This document shows, one piece after another, positions 14,901 through 27,800 of a DNA stretch of 64,000 nucleotides. Below the pieces are notes generated by a model. That model worked only from the letters and a program-made list of their open reading frames with translations. It did no database searches and was not told where the DNA came from. This DNA is from Tetrahymena thermophila SB210 (lineage: Eukaryota > Ciliophora > Oligohymenophorea > Hymenostomatida > Tetrahymenidae), in NCBI RefSeq assembly GCF_000189635.1, contig NW_002476481.1, positions 310,001 through 374,000 of the forward strand, written 5' to 3'. Position 1 is the first letter of the stretch. Each line of letters begins with the position of its first letter. Made by a program: the position numbers and the translations under genes.

Positions 14901-17900
14901 CTACAGTTGATTCAACGTATTTTTTTATTTGTATTTGATTTTTAAAAAAATCTTTTTATGATTGAATATAAATAAATAGGACAAAGAAATGTGTCTGTAG
15001 TTTAGGATATTACATGCAATACGAGTAATCTATTGATAATCTTATTAAAAGATAACATTTATTATATAAATAGCTTTAATTGTACTAATACTTGCTATGA
15101 TACATATGTTGCAGACAAAACAAGCAGAATATGTAATTGTCCACCTAACTCCAGTGAATAATTCAATATTTCATCAGGAAAGTATAATTTTATTTTTGTG
15201 AAATTGCTTTTTACTAATTTTTTTTACTCTAGAAAATTTTGCTAGTGTTTAAGTGGTTATAATTTATAACCAGATAAATTATCTTGCAGTTAATCATGCC
15301 CAAATACTTACTAAATTATTTAATAAGCTTGCAAATGTGATTCTAATTCCAAGGAGGCAGTCATAAATGGAGTGTAAATATTATTAAATCTATTTATTGT
15401 TGTTATTTAAAATTAATATATAAATATTAGTTCATAGTGTTAATGCAATGATGGCTATTATATGATAAATAAGTAAATTTATTTTATTTAATTTTCAATT
15501 TTAAAAATAGTATTTCATTTATTTATTTCCTTGCAATTCCAAGTTTAATACAACATAAAATTCTATTTAATTTTAATATTTTTTTTTAATAAAAGTTTTT
15601 GCTGTCTCCAAGATTAAGTCTTTTAAAAGTAAGTTAAATATCAAAATAAATCAATTTTTTTTAAAAAAAATTAAAATTTTATAGTAATTAATGCTAGAGT
15701 TGCAAAGATGGGACTTTCAAAGTGTAATTTTATTCATTTTTTCAAAAAATTTTTGGTAAATAATAATTTCTACTTTAAAAAAGTGATTCAACTACCTGCG
15801 GTTAATGCAAGAATTATTGTGAAATATGCACGAGTTTGACTAATTGTGTTCAATACAAAGTGTGCCCTAAAGGATAAATAATCGATTTAGATCTAGGTAT
15901 TTGTGTACCATGCATAAAAGATTTACAAAATAATATAGACTGTGTTTATAAGTGCTAGACGGGATAATATTTTGACTCTCTGAAATTAACGTGCAGTTAA
16001 TGCTTTTATTTAAATGGTAATTGTGTTGAGATTTGCCCAGATAATTACTATCAAGATCAAAAATCTACTAACTGTGTTAAGTGCAGCTCTCCTTTCTGTC
16101 AGAAATGTAAGGGTCCTCTTGACTCAGATTGTATTTAGTGTTATTCTGGACTAAGTCTTGGTTAATTTTCTTTATGTGGAGTCTGCTAAACTGATAATGG
16201 GTATTTTATAAAGTAAGCATTTTATAAATAAATTTAAAAATTAATAGTAAAGAAAATAAATATTTTAAAATATAAGGGATAACAAATGCATAGCCTGTTA
16301 AGATTAATGCTTATAATGCATAGATTAAAATACTTGTATTAAACAATTAATATGTAACCCAAATTAAATTTACAATCCTTCAATAAAAAAATGTTAAAAT
16401 TGTATTTAAGATTTATAAAATAATAATTAATGTGTTTTAGCATGCTAATACAATCAATTCTTTGATTCTAATGCTATGACTTGCAGTTAATGCTATTATT
16501 AATTTAACAAAATGTTCTATTAATGTTAAAAAACTTGTAATTAAGGTTTTTATCCTGATAATTAATTTTATTGCTAACCATGTGACGAATCATGTTAAAC
16601 TTGTAACAATCCTGGTCCTTAGAGCTGCTTAAAATGTAATTAAAATAGCATATTGACTAAATAAAATTCATGCATCAAATGTCTAATAGATAATGGTCAA
16701 TTCATAGAGTAATTTATAAAATTAATTCTAAATCAACAAAAAATTCAATTTTTAAACAATGTAAACTCTTTAATTTAAGAACTTAAGTAAAAAAGTAAAT
16801 TTTTAAAATATAGCTTTTGAAATAAGACCTTATTTATTGGAGGTATCTCAAATTAAGGAGGAAGTTAAAAAAGAGAGTTTACATTATTTTCATTTAATTT
16901 AATTAGTATAAAAAAATAAATAAATCTATTTTTAATCATTCTCAAAATTATTTGAAAAGAAATAAATTGATTAAAAATTTCTAGTTTACAATGCGAAATT
17001 AAAATTAATAATAAATTTTGAAATTTTTTTTATGGTGATTCAATAAAAATTATTATTTTTTTTATTTTAAAAGTGAAAATTATTAGTGTTAATACTGTCC
17101 TAAGAAATGTCTTAAATGCAGTGATAGCTCAAACTGTTAGAAATAACTGATTTGCAGTTCTAATACAATTTATGATGAAAGTAAAGATTAATGTGTTCCT
17201 TGTCTTTACGATTAAACTAACGATATGAAATGTGTTATAGAGTGCAAACCAAAGATACAGATTCTTAATTAAGGTAGTGTGTGCCAAAAATGCTATATTC
17301 AAGATGGTATTTGTTAGTTAAACTGCAATTATGGATATTACCCTGATGGTAGTATAAATTCAGATGTTTATGTTTGTTTGCCTTGCTAATCACCATGTAA
17401 AACATGCATTAAAAGTTCTAACTAATGCACTTCTTGTTCAAATGGTTTAGTTTTAAATGATAAATTCTAATGTGAATTATGCTAAATTAGTTAATATTAT
17501 GACAAACAAGCTAAATAATGTTAGCAATGTGATGCTTACTGTGCTAATTGTGATGGGCCATTGAAGAATAATTGCCTTTCTTGCTACAATGGGTTCATTT
17601 ACAACAGCAAAACAAAAGAATGTGAAACAGCTTCATAAGCTTAAGATAGCAATCTCACCGAAAATTTATATTTACACATGAATTGTATTAATATTTTTAA
17701 TAATAAATTATTTACTGAAATATATTTTAAAATCTTTTATAGGTACTCTTTCTGCAGAAGAATGCTAGACAAAATTAAATAATATAGCTGAAAATACTTA
17801 AATTTATGATAAACTTTAGATTACTGCTTTGGCTTTAAGTTTATTTTCTTGTTTAGTTTTACAAGATTAATGGATTGTTTATTGGAGCTTTATTTTGATG

Positions 17901-19116
17901 AAATAAGAAACAGGAAATTTTTTATTTACAGAAAATCTCAGCTATAATTTATTGGATTTTAGTTTTCTCAAATCAGATTTTTCTTTTAATATATTTAATT
18001 AATTTGAGTTTTAAAATCCTTTCAGATAATAGAAAGCTAATTTGACAAATAATGACACCATTTACATAGATTTAAAAAATGGTGTAAATTCCTCTTTAAA
18101 TGTGAATAGCATTTATTATTTATTTTCTGACAATTGTTTCTTTTAATCTTTAATTTGCTTTGGAGCGTCTGCATTTTTGATAGTAATAACTTTACTCAAA
18201 TCTAAAATTGAATTTCTAAAGAATAATTTAGCTTTTCTAGATTTAAGAATTATATTTTTAGTTTCTTCATTGAGTTCAAATATGATAATAGTTAGCATAG
18301 CAGTAGCAACAAAAAAATATAATATTAATGGAACTATTGATATATGTTTTTTAATGGTAATTGCTGCTTGGTACATATTCTTTTAATTTTTATTTGTTAA
18401 GAGTCTATATAACCATAACTTAAACTCACTAAGTCAAGACAAAAATAAGTCAAGCTTCAGCTCATTCTTACTGCTAGGACTTAATTGTAATAACTTTATA
18501 AGTAGATATTATTGGATTATCTTCGAACTGAGAAAAATAGCTTCAACAGCTATAATAATAATTTTTTCTTAATTTTAATAATCATAATTTTTGTATGGAT
18601 TTTAGCTGCTTTTCTTTTTAATTTATTCAGCCATTTTCTAGCTATTTTCAAATAAGTTGGTTAATTTAACATATATACTATTCATATTTTTGAACATAAT
18701 ATAGTCAGTCTTACTAGGTTTAATTTCAATGTATAGCAGTAGTGATAGTAACAAAGACCTAGTTGCAATATTTTATAAAAGTAAATTAATTTTTAGAATA
18801 AAAATAATTATTTATTTATTCATTTAATAATTTTGAAATAGTTTACTTTATAGCTATAGTAGCTTTTAATGGCCTATAAATAATAATTATGTTATTGCAT
18901 CAAGCATATTTCTTATTTTAGTGTGCTTTTTCAAAATATTTAAATAAAAACTATAAAAAGTACACAAAAGATGAAATTGTTATGGTACAATTCAAAATTG
19001 AAGATCCTTCTTAATTGCTTAATAATTATCAAAGCAAAATCTTTAATAAATAGCAATTTTTATCTAACTATCGAAAGATAAATCTTAGAAAAAAGTAATA
19101 ATATGATCTATTTTGA
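11956..19116 (+). CDS. large cysteine-rich polytopic membrane protein, divergent family member
   Basis: The ATG at 11956 opens a charged N-end followed by a hydrophobic segment (IRALFIILFEYFFISCC), taken as the signal peptide; exon 1 ends at 12117. The first exons (to about 13.6 kb) encode a non-cysteine ectodomain rich in Tyr, Ser and Asn. From 13.65 to 15.8 kb many short exons, often about 40-150 nt, each encode one cysteine unit of the form CxC...CPxTY (CPTTYLIDTSN, CPSTYIQS, CPATYKSD). Larger exons (15.8-17.7 kb) then give CxxC furin-like units. The end (17.75-19.1 kb) is a polytopic membrane module containing IIFELRKIASTAI, aligning with FEFRK/FEFKK of the two upstream genes. TGA lies at 19114-19116. 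The order signal-ectodomain-Cys-TM is the same as in the neighbours, but similarity is low, so it is an older family member or an independent relative. The smallest exons around 15.4-15.8 kb are uncertain. Confidence 0.8.
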
Positions 19117-20442
19117 TGTTAATTAGCTATGCTTTTCTAATCAATAATTTTATATTTTTCCTTATCAAATTATGTAATTTAATATAATTAATTGTATATG
19201 ATAAAACACTTCCTCATAATCTTAATCTTATGTTTTGTATTTTCTTTTATAATTTAATGCGTAAAATTTATTTATTCATTCTCGAAAATAATAGATAAAA
19301 TTTGATTTTTTAAATTTTCATATAAAACATTATTTATTGCAATTTTATAAATTTTCATAATAAAATGAGTATTAGCAAAATTAATAAGTAAAAGAAAATT
19401 TAAAGATAGAATAATGCTTTAAATAAGATAAAATATGTTTAAAATATTGCTAGGATAATTTTTCATTTAATAGGATAAAGTAAAAAAATTAAAGTAAATG
19501 AATTAAAGGGATTGGAATTTTAGCAGAATTGCATCTTACTTACTATACAAAGAAAATATAAAAGAAAATAAATAAATGTCTTAAAAGAAACTGTAACAGC
19601 ATTATTAATTGCCAATAATACAATCGATATAACAAGAATAAAATTAGACAAATGAAATAAAAAACGAATAGAATATTTTTGGAATAATTATATAAGAGCT
19701 AATAAAGAAATTAAGTAAAATATATTGCATGATAATATTTTTGGTTTTCTGTAAATATTACAAGGTAGAGTGGAAGAGCTTAAGAAGCATAGTAAATGAG
19801 TTTAAAAATATTAAACAAAATGTAAAAAAATCATAAAAAAAGATTGAATTTTTATATAAATACTCAAAAATAAATTAAAAAATGATAAAGTAAAATAAAT
19901 GAAATAAATTGCCTTTTAATATTTAAAAAATAATTTAATTTTAATAAAAAAATTAGAAAAATATACAGTAACAACATAATTAATAACTAATTAAGTAGAA
20001 TTAAATAAAAAAATATAAAATAAAATAGATAAAAAGGGAATAGAATATTTTGGAAGATATAAACAAACAAGAACTAATAATAAATAGGATATAAGATATT
20101 AATGAGAAATTATGAAGATGTTTTTTTTAATATTAAATTATTTGTAAAAATTAAAAGGGTAGAGCTTATTAATCCTTCATTTATTCATTCAATTAAATTA
20201 GGATGAAATCAGATAGATTCAAGCTCATTTTAAATTTTTTGTTCAATAAATTATTGTTTTAAAGTAATCGATTTCTAATTTTTGCATGTATTTTTTTTCA
20301 AGTTGTTATGAAGTAGAATTTTATAGTAAGTATTAATTGAGTTTTTTTTACAGTAAGAAGCTGATTGAGCAAATTCTGTTTTGTTATTTTTTCAAATATT
20401 ATGAATAAGTAATATGTTTTTTTTTTTGGAAATACCTTTCTC
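19117..20442. other. convergent intergenic region with degenerate repeated segment
   Basis: Between the 3' ends of two convergent genes. Two loosely similar segments (about 19.57-19.78 and 19.96-20.17 kb) share ordered words such as gaatagaatattttt, aagaactaataa and gggtagagctta-like strings. One holds a 108-codon frame (19576-19902), which is within chance expectation where only TGA stops translation. No confident gene. Confidence 0.4.
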
Positions 20443-21999
20443 TCAGTAACTTCCAAGATTGAGAATTTCTGATGAGAACATTCTTGATTCGTATTGGTTG
20501 TATTTATACTCATTTATGAAGTTATCTACGGTGGCAAAATTTATTTCGCTAGAATAAATTTTTTCACGGTCAGGGCAGTATGCTTCAAGGTAATTGGGGT
20601 TTTATTGCAGTTTAATGTCTTTAATTGATGGGTGGATCATTGACTTTTGAATATTTTTTTATGTAGGATTTTTACTATCAAAAAATTGTAGTGAGTTAGA
20701 GTTATTTGATTGATTTTATTGGTTTTCTACAATATTTTCGATACTGCAAGAAGAATCATTGTCTAAAATAGTATTATGTTCGTTGCTATTAATTATTACA
20801 TGTTAACTCATAGTTGAGTCATTTTAGATATTTTTAGTTCTATTGCTTTTTCTGTAAGAGTATGGAGAGCTGTAATACTTTTCAAGGAAATTTTCAACTT
20901 AAACTAAGTACTAAAATTCTCCATTCACAAAATCATCAAGTGAATATTTAGTTAGGATGTTCATATTGTGTCTAATTTCATATATCTTTCTTAGTTCTTC
21001 TTCTGGTACTTCTATACTGATTTCGGTGAGAGTATCTGGCTTAATAGGAAGTTCTAGGCAGTATTAATGATCGTATTGATGAGTTGTGTTGTAAACTCTT
21101 ACATGCATTTTGCATTTGAAAGGGATTCCTTCTAAAGTATGATGTTCTCCTTCTACTTAGAATTCAGTAATTTCTGGCATAGTGCGACTAAACTGGGGGA
21201 GAACATTTCTCTTCAATATATACAAAGCTTGAAGTTATTTACTACAAATATCGATGAATCCTCTACGCAGTAAGATTCCAGGAGCATCCTTTATGTCTAT
21301 GCCTACTAAAGAGAGTAATTTTTTACTAAAACCCATACGGCGATACTCATGAGTTTACTATTTATCATTATATAAATACTCATAGAAAATACTGATAGAA
21401 TTACGACTTATATTCTTGACATATTGATGGGATTTTTAAACAGAAAATTCGCGACGCTTCTAAAATAAATCAATTCTCTACTGAGGGTTCATTTAACAGA
21501 GGTATCTTGTTAGTAAATTTCTGTAATCGTTGACTATATTCAAGTCAGCTGCTAACCTGTAAGCAGTCTGAGAGCTGATAGATTGAAGCATGTAAATCAT
21601 TGAATTAGCGCTGAGAATAGGTTAATTTAAGTTTTCTTAAATCCACTCCATCATAGATCCATCATTCAAGATATTTACTTAGGAAATTGACTTGAAAGAG
21701 TGCCATAGAAGACCTCTATTGAATGATTATTCAGATTAAGCATCACGAATCAAATCAAAATCTATCACAATATCATTGAAAAGATGGTATTGATACTACT
21801 ATGGCATACACATCATTATAGGCTTTAATTAATATTCCTTCTTGCGAACGAGAAGGTGGTCATTGTTTTTATTCTTTCTCTTGCGAATCTTCTTTTATAC
21901 AGAAGAAAGATCAGCTTAATTTTCATTATTTTATAACTTTTTTTAATTTAGTTCGACATTCATAGAGTATTATGTTATCAAAGAGTCTTTTTTATTCAT
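20443..21999 (-). CDS. conserved-looking hypothetical protein, 518 aa, intronless
   Basis: A single uninterrupted frame from the ATG at 21999 to TGA at 20443-20445, with TAA/TAG as Gln. The codon use (GAA, AAT, TTT alongside GAC, AAC, ATC, CTC) and an amino-acid mix unlike translated spacer make it a real gene. A basic, NLS-like patch (KKIRKRKNKNNDHLLVRKK) lies near residues 37-55. A compact-looking region of about residues 60-385 follows (for example FIDICSKQLQALYILKR, then a beta-rich stretch with TLEGIPFKCKMHVRVY). The rest is Asn/Ser/Gln-rich low complexity, then a short ordered end. A nuclear role is possible from the basic patch, but no family was recognised. It converges with the cysteine-rich gene on its left and has a 6.7-kb gene-poor region upstream. 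The next in-frame ATG (MNVELNQKK, codon 13) is an alternative start. Confidence 0.85.
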
Positions 22000-24725
22000 T
22001 TAATAAGATTTTTTATCAGTATTTGAATTTTTTTGTTTTAATATTAATAAAATAGCAGTCAGTCAGTCAATCTGCTAGTTATCTTATAACTAATAATAGT
22101 TATTGAGTAATATATTTATTATTTATTTTACCTTAAATAAAATTTCTATTATTACTGTTATGATTATTATAATACCAACAAATTATTCTATGAATTTTCT
22201 GCGTAATTAGTTCGTAAAGATAGCTTAAATTATAGTTTCGACTAAGGATGTAGAAGTAAGAAGATAATATAATAATTAACTTAAATTTGGGATAAGAGCT
22301 AAATTTAGAATTTAGAGTAAAAACTTTGTTTTTTATGATAAAATATTTTTAGCAGTGATAGATAGATTGATTGATAGGCAGATAGATAGATAACCTATTT
22401 AGTATTTTACTTAAGTACTTCTCTTTTCTTTCTCTAAAATAAATTTTTATTGATTTATATTGTTTATCAAATTTCTTAAATCGACTCCCACTTATCTAGT
22501 TGAAATCAATTTTCCTTAGATTTGAGTCAATGAGCTAATATAAATAAGTCTAATTAGACAAATTACATTAATTATTCAACTGAATTATTTCCCTCACTTT
22601 TTTTTACTTTACAAGTGCATGCATATAATTAATTAATTTATACATTATTCGAATAAATTACAAATACAAAATACAAATCACTTTCATCTATATATCTATC
22701 TTTTGTTATTAATTTGCTTATAAATAATTAGAACTAAGATTTTACCTCATAATATGCAGTAAGTATAAAAATTATGTATTCATTCACGATTGACTGACTT
22801 CAAATGAAATCCAAAATACTGAATTCAAATATTCTAAAAATCCTCCTAAGTAAATTTTTTCAGCAGGTAACACAATTGCAGATTTCTTATTGCTCATAAA
22901 AACAAGAAAAATGATCGAAGTTACTATTCTTAAAAAAATAAGTGATAAAAATCTAGTCTTAGTTTACTAAAATTAATTGTGAAGTCAAAGTTTTTAGATT
23001 TGGAGCGAGCATATAACCTAAATAGAATTCTAAAAATTGATATAGATAAAAATTAAAAATTAAAAAAGAATAAACACTGGTTTGAGTTAAATTAAGTGAT
23101 ACTTGAATAAGAGCATCAAGCAAACTAATATTTTTTAGATCTACACAATTTAGAGTAAGTGATCGTCACAGTAAATCTACAAATAAATAATTTCAAAATA
23201 TTATCATTTCATTACAATTTACATTTTACAGAATCACTCTTTACTTTCAATTATCATTAAATGGCCAGTATTTTAAGTGTTTTTTCGTGGCTAAGAAAAA
23301 AAGAATAGTATAGGATTAGAAAGCCAACGAGTTTACAAATATAAAATCTGAATATTTACTATAAGATTACATATATTTATAAATTTTTTCATTTTAATTT
23401 TCTATATATTGACTTACTTGTATATCTTCAACCTATTTGAATCAAATTCATTTAAGCTAAGCTAATTTAATTTGACGATTAAGCATATTTATGGTGGAGT
23501 AATCTTTTTATAAATAAAGAAAAATATTTTTACGCTTAAAGAATACTTAATTAAATTAATCTTTTGCTAAATAAAACTAATCAGTAAGAAAAAACAAGAT
23601 ATAAGTGAGGAGAGGCTTTTTAAAAATACTTAAAATATATTTTAATATTTAATTTTTAATAAATATTTTCAATGTTTTTCTTTTTCTAAGATTAAGACTA
23701 GCTTCAATTTAACAAATTGAGTTATTTATTACATTTTTTCTAAGAATTACTTATGAATAATGTAATGAAATCAATATATTATTTAATTTAATTAGTATTA
23801 ATTTATGTGCAGTATGTTAATGCAAAAATATTGATTTTTCTTTGTTTTTTTAGATTACAAAACATATCTGTAAACATTCCAAACAGTCTTCTTTTCATGA
23901 GTCACAAATTGTAATAAAATTCTTATTTCATCTTAAACTTATCTAAAAATTCTAATTATTTGTCTCAATTGAACTCCTTAGAAAGTTTATACAAAAAAAA
24001 CTTGAGGGAGATAAAGAAATTTCATTTAGTATGATTGCTAATTTAAGAATCATTAGCTAAATTATCCATTTTTTCAAACCCTTATTGTGATTACTCTTTT
24101 CGCAAAATTTGAGTGGACAAAATTTAATTTGAAAAAATAAGCCTAATCTTTTAATTTAATATTACCAACACATCCCAATAACTTTTCTAACAAAAACTTA
24201 AAAATGAAATTTAATATTTTTCGCACTAACATTTAAATGTAATAAAAATCAATTGTAACCTAATACAAAAGTATGACAAATTATTTTATATTTGAAATCA
24301 ATCTAGTCAAACTATTTTTAAATACTTCATTCAAACCTTTTCACATTATATTAATATTTATCTTTTTAGAGGAAACAAAAAATTAATTTATAATAAGATT
24401 TGGGTTTCAATTGAATAAATAAATTTAATCATTCTAATTAGCAAATAATAATCTGCAAAATCTACATGTATTGTAAAATAATCAATATAAAATTTGTAAA
24501 AAATAGATTCAACTGTTTTAAATGTAATTAAATCAGTTTTTATTAGAAGTATTATCATTAATTTAAGAATATAATAATGTCTTTGAAGTTAAATTCTTTC
24601 TTTGAAGTATTAAAATTTATATATTATTCAAGCAAGTAAAATTCGCTTTAAATATTTATTTTATTTTTGTATTTTTTGAATTGGTTTTAAATTATTTCCT
24701 TTTTGAAAGGTTTTTATTCATGAAA
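22000..24725. other. gene-poor AT-rich spacer, left of gap
   Basis: Holds short simple repeats (GATA/GATT-type units near 22.36-22.39 kb) and the presumed promoter of the gene ending at 20443. No exon with believable codon content or splice sites, and no RNA gene, was seen. Confidence 0.5.
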
Positions 24726-24825
24726 NNNNNNNNNNNNNNNNNNNNNNNNNNNNNNNNNNNNNNNNNNNNNNNNNNNNNNNNNNNNNNNNNNNNNNNNNNN
24801 NNNNNNNNNNNNNNNNNNNNNNNNN
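24726..24825. other. assembly gap of 100 N
   Basis: Exactly 100 N. The 17 bases before the gap (24709-24725) and the 17 after it (24826-24842) are identical, so the two contig ends probably overlap and the gap is a placeholder. Confidence 0.97.
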
Positions 24826-27800
24826 GGTTTTTATTCATGAAAAATGCCTGCATCTTGGAATCAAGCTTGGGGAGTAAATTATAATTTAAAAAAAATAAAT
24901 AAGTCATATAAAACTTTATTTTTAGAATACAATTACAAAGAATAATTATTTTTTGAAAATAAGCAAAATCTTTGAATTTTTATTATTTTTTAGCTAATCA
25001 AATAAGACTTTTTATTTTAAATGTTGATAAGAAGATTTTATATATTTGAGTAACTTTCTTAACAAAATCTGTAAAAAATTTTTTGAAGTAAATAAAGATT
25101 TTCAAAAAAATTTAGAAATGAAAAACCAAAAAAAAGGAGATAATTCATCTTTTAAAAACAAATTGCTTAAAATTATATGAATCCTTGGCAAATATTGCTT
25201 GGTTTTAATAGTTTTAAAAAAAAATATTTTATTGATTTTCTTTATCGCGGAATTAAATAAAAAATTATCTGTACTCGAGTAACTTTCTTAACAAAATTTA
25301 TAACAAATATTTTTGAAGTAAAAATTGCAGTAAAAAGAGAAAATCGATCTTTTAAAAGACAATTGTTTGAAAGAAATTAGATGAATTTTAAGTGTATTAT
25401 TTTTTTTAATAATTTATATCCCTAAAAATAATTTCTAGCTATATTTTATAGCTGTAAAAAATAAAGACCTGTAATCAAAATGTAGGTATGTAAAAAATAT
25501 TCAATTTTCTAAAGATTACTTTCGATATGATTGACTGAATCGGTAAATTTACTTTGATATCAGAAAATTGGTTAATAATTTAATTCTTAGTTTTTTGGTA
25601 TTTATCAATTATTTACACTGTAATTTAGTTAATTATATTAATTTATCACAATATTTTTCAATCAAAATCATTTATCATATAAATAAATACTAAAAAAACA
25701 AATTGTTGATCGATTGCTTAATTTGTTTAAAAAATAATTTTATAATTTTTTATTGGAGTAATAAAAAAGTTTTTAAGTAGCATTAAAAAAGAAATTAAGT
25801 TAATTTGAATTTTAATTCATAGAACAATATGTAAAAATTTAAAGTTAAATAAATACCAACCAAATTTATTTTCAAAAATTTTAATTTTTTAAATGTAATT
25901 GCCATTACTTAGTATTTTTAATTCTTTAATAAAGATTTGCCTTTAAGTTTTATTGATAAATAAAACTATATTTTCTCAATTTAAAAAGAGTTATATAAAA
26001 AATGAGCTTTTCAGTTTTTCATCTAAATTAATTGAGAAGTATGATTTCTCAAAATTGATATGATTAAAGCTAGAACTGACTGACTGGTCTTAAAATAATT
26101 AATTTTAGAATGCAATCAATATCGAAATTTAAAAACCTAGTCAAATAAAAAAATTTATAAAAGAATTTATTGATCAAAAAACCAATTAAAAAAATATAAA
26201 TTTTTGAGTTATAAAATTAAAAAAATAAGAGAGACAATATTTAAGGCGTAAAAAACGAGATTTGATTTAGTTTACAATACTTTATTAGCTTTGAATTTAA
26301 TTAATTAATTCACACAAAGATATATTATTAGAAATTTTTTTGTATTTATTTATTTGGTCTGATATCTAAATTATTTAATATTTCTAAGCTTTAAGTTATG
26401 TGTTCTAATATTTCTTATTTATAGGTTTACATTAAAAGTTATAAATTTGTTAGATTTTCTTTAATTACTACTTATTTAATTAAAAGATTACATATTTTTA
26501 TGATGAAATTTAAAATTTTAATAAATTTGTATAAAAATCACATTTTAACCAAACAAAATTTACATTACTAACCTTATTTTCACTAAAAAACGCTTATTTT
26601 ATATTTGAAATAATTATTACTTTTTATATTTAAAATTAACAATTACTGTAATTACTATCCTCCAAGCACCTAAACGGTAGTAAATAGAGCCTAATAAAAA
26701 GTTAAATAAAAACTCCTCTCCTCAATAAAAAGATAAAAACTTTACACACTCTCAGGGAGAAATTATGGATAATATGTTTAGAATTAAATTAAAAATACTA
26801 AATTAAAATTTAGATTTTTTGTTATTACAGTTGTTGCTATTGTTTTGATATAAAAATTTTGATTTAATGATTGTTAAAGTATATATATATTTTTCATACT
26901 TGAAAAATAATTTAATACAATTATTCAAAAAAAATCAAAATAAATAAAAATGTATTTTTGGGTGGTAATTTAGATAAAAAAATTTGTTTTATTATTTTTT
27001 CTTACTTAAATAAAATAATTTCTTAGATCATATCCCTGAAAAAATATATAATTTAATAATACGAATCTTTCAATTTCAAATTTAAAATCTTTAATAAGTT
27101 ATAAAACATAAAATATATTTTCTAGAGCATTTACAATTCTGAAATTAGGCATGATTATTTTATCAAAATAAAAAGAAAAACAAATTTTTATCAAATTTTA
27201 TAACTTAAAGAACGAGTAATCTTTAATATTCTATAAGTTTTATATCTTTTACTTAATTTTATTATCTTTATTTACAAATATATCTTAAAAATAGTCCAAC
27301 CAAACTTCTAAGATTTAAATTTTTATGAAAATGTTTCTTTTAATATATTTAATCTTATTCAAAAAGTAGATTTTTAAATTATTATTTGCTTTAAATTCAT
27401 GATATAAAAGATTACTATTAATTTCTTGTATTTGTTTATCTTTTTTTAAGAGATTTGATTTTGTATTTGTTCTAATAATTTAATATAATTAAAAAATTCA
27501 ACAAAGTTTTCATAATGTGAATTAAGATATTTTATTAATGTTTAGCTAAAATATAAAAAAAATAATTTCTTAAAATTCTAGTAAGTTATTATGAGTTGAT
27601 TGATGAAACGAACGAGTATAAAGTTTAAAATATAGTATTTACAGTTCAAAGTTAAATTAGGTTTAAATAACAATATAAAAATTAAATTATGATTCTTTTA
27701 TTTAGAAATTATTTATTTATTTTTTAGGGCTATTCTTTTTTTAAGATTTATGAATGAATAATTTTTGTATATAAAGATTTTTTCTGTTAATAATTAATTA

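Noticed and set aside
19576-19902. 108-codon frame beginning MSQKKLQQHYQ
   Set aside because: With only TGA as stop and this AT content, frames of this length arise by chance. Its Gln richness comes from spacer TAA/TAG. Kept only as part of the repeat observation.
24681-24907. Frames running through the N gap on both strands
   Set aside because: They are translated through 100 N and bounded by duplicated contig ends; not meaningful.
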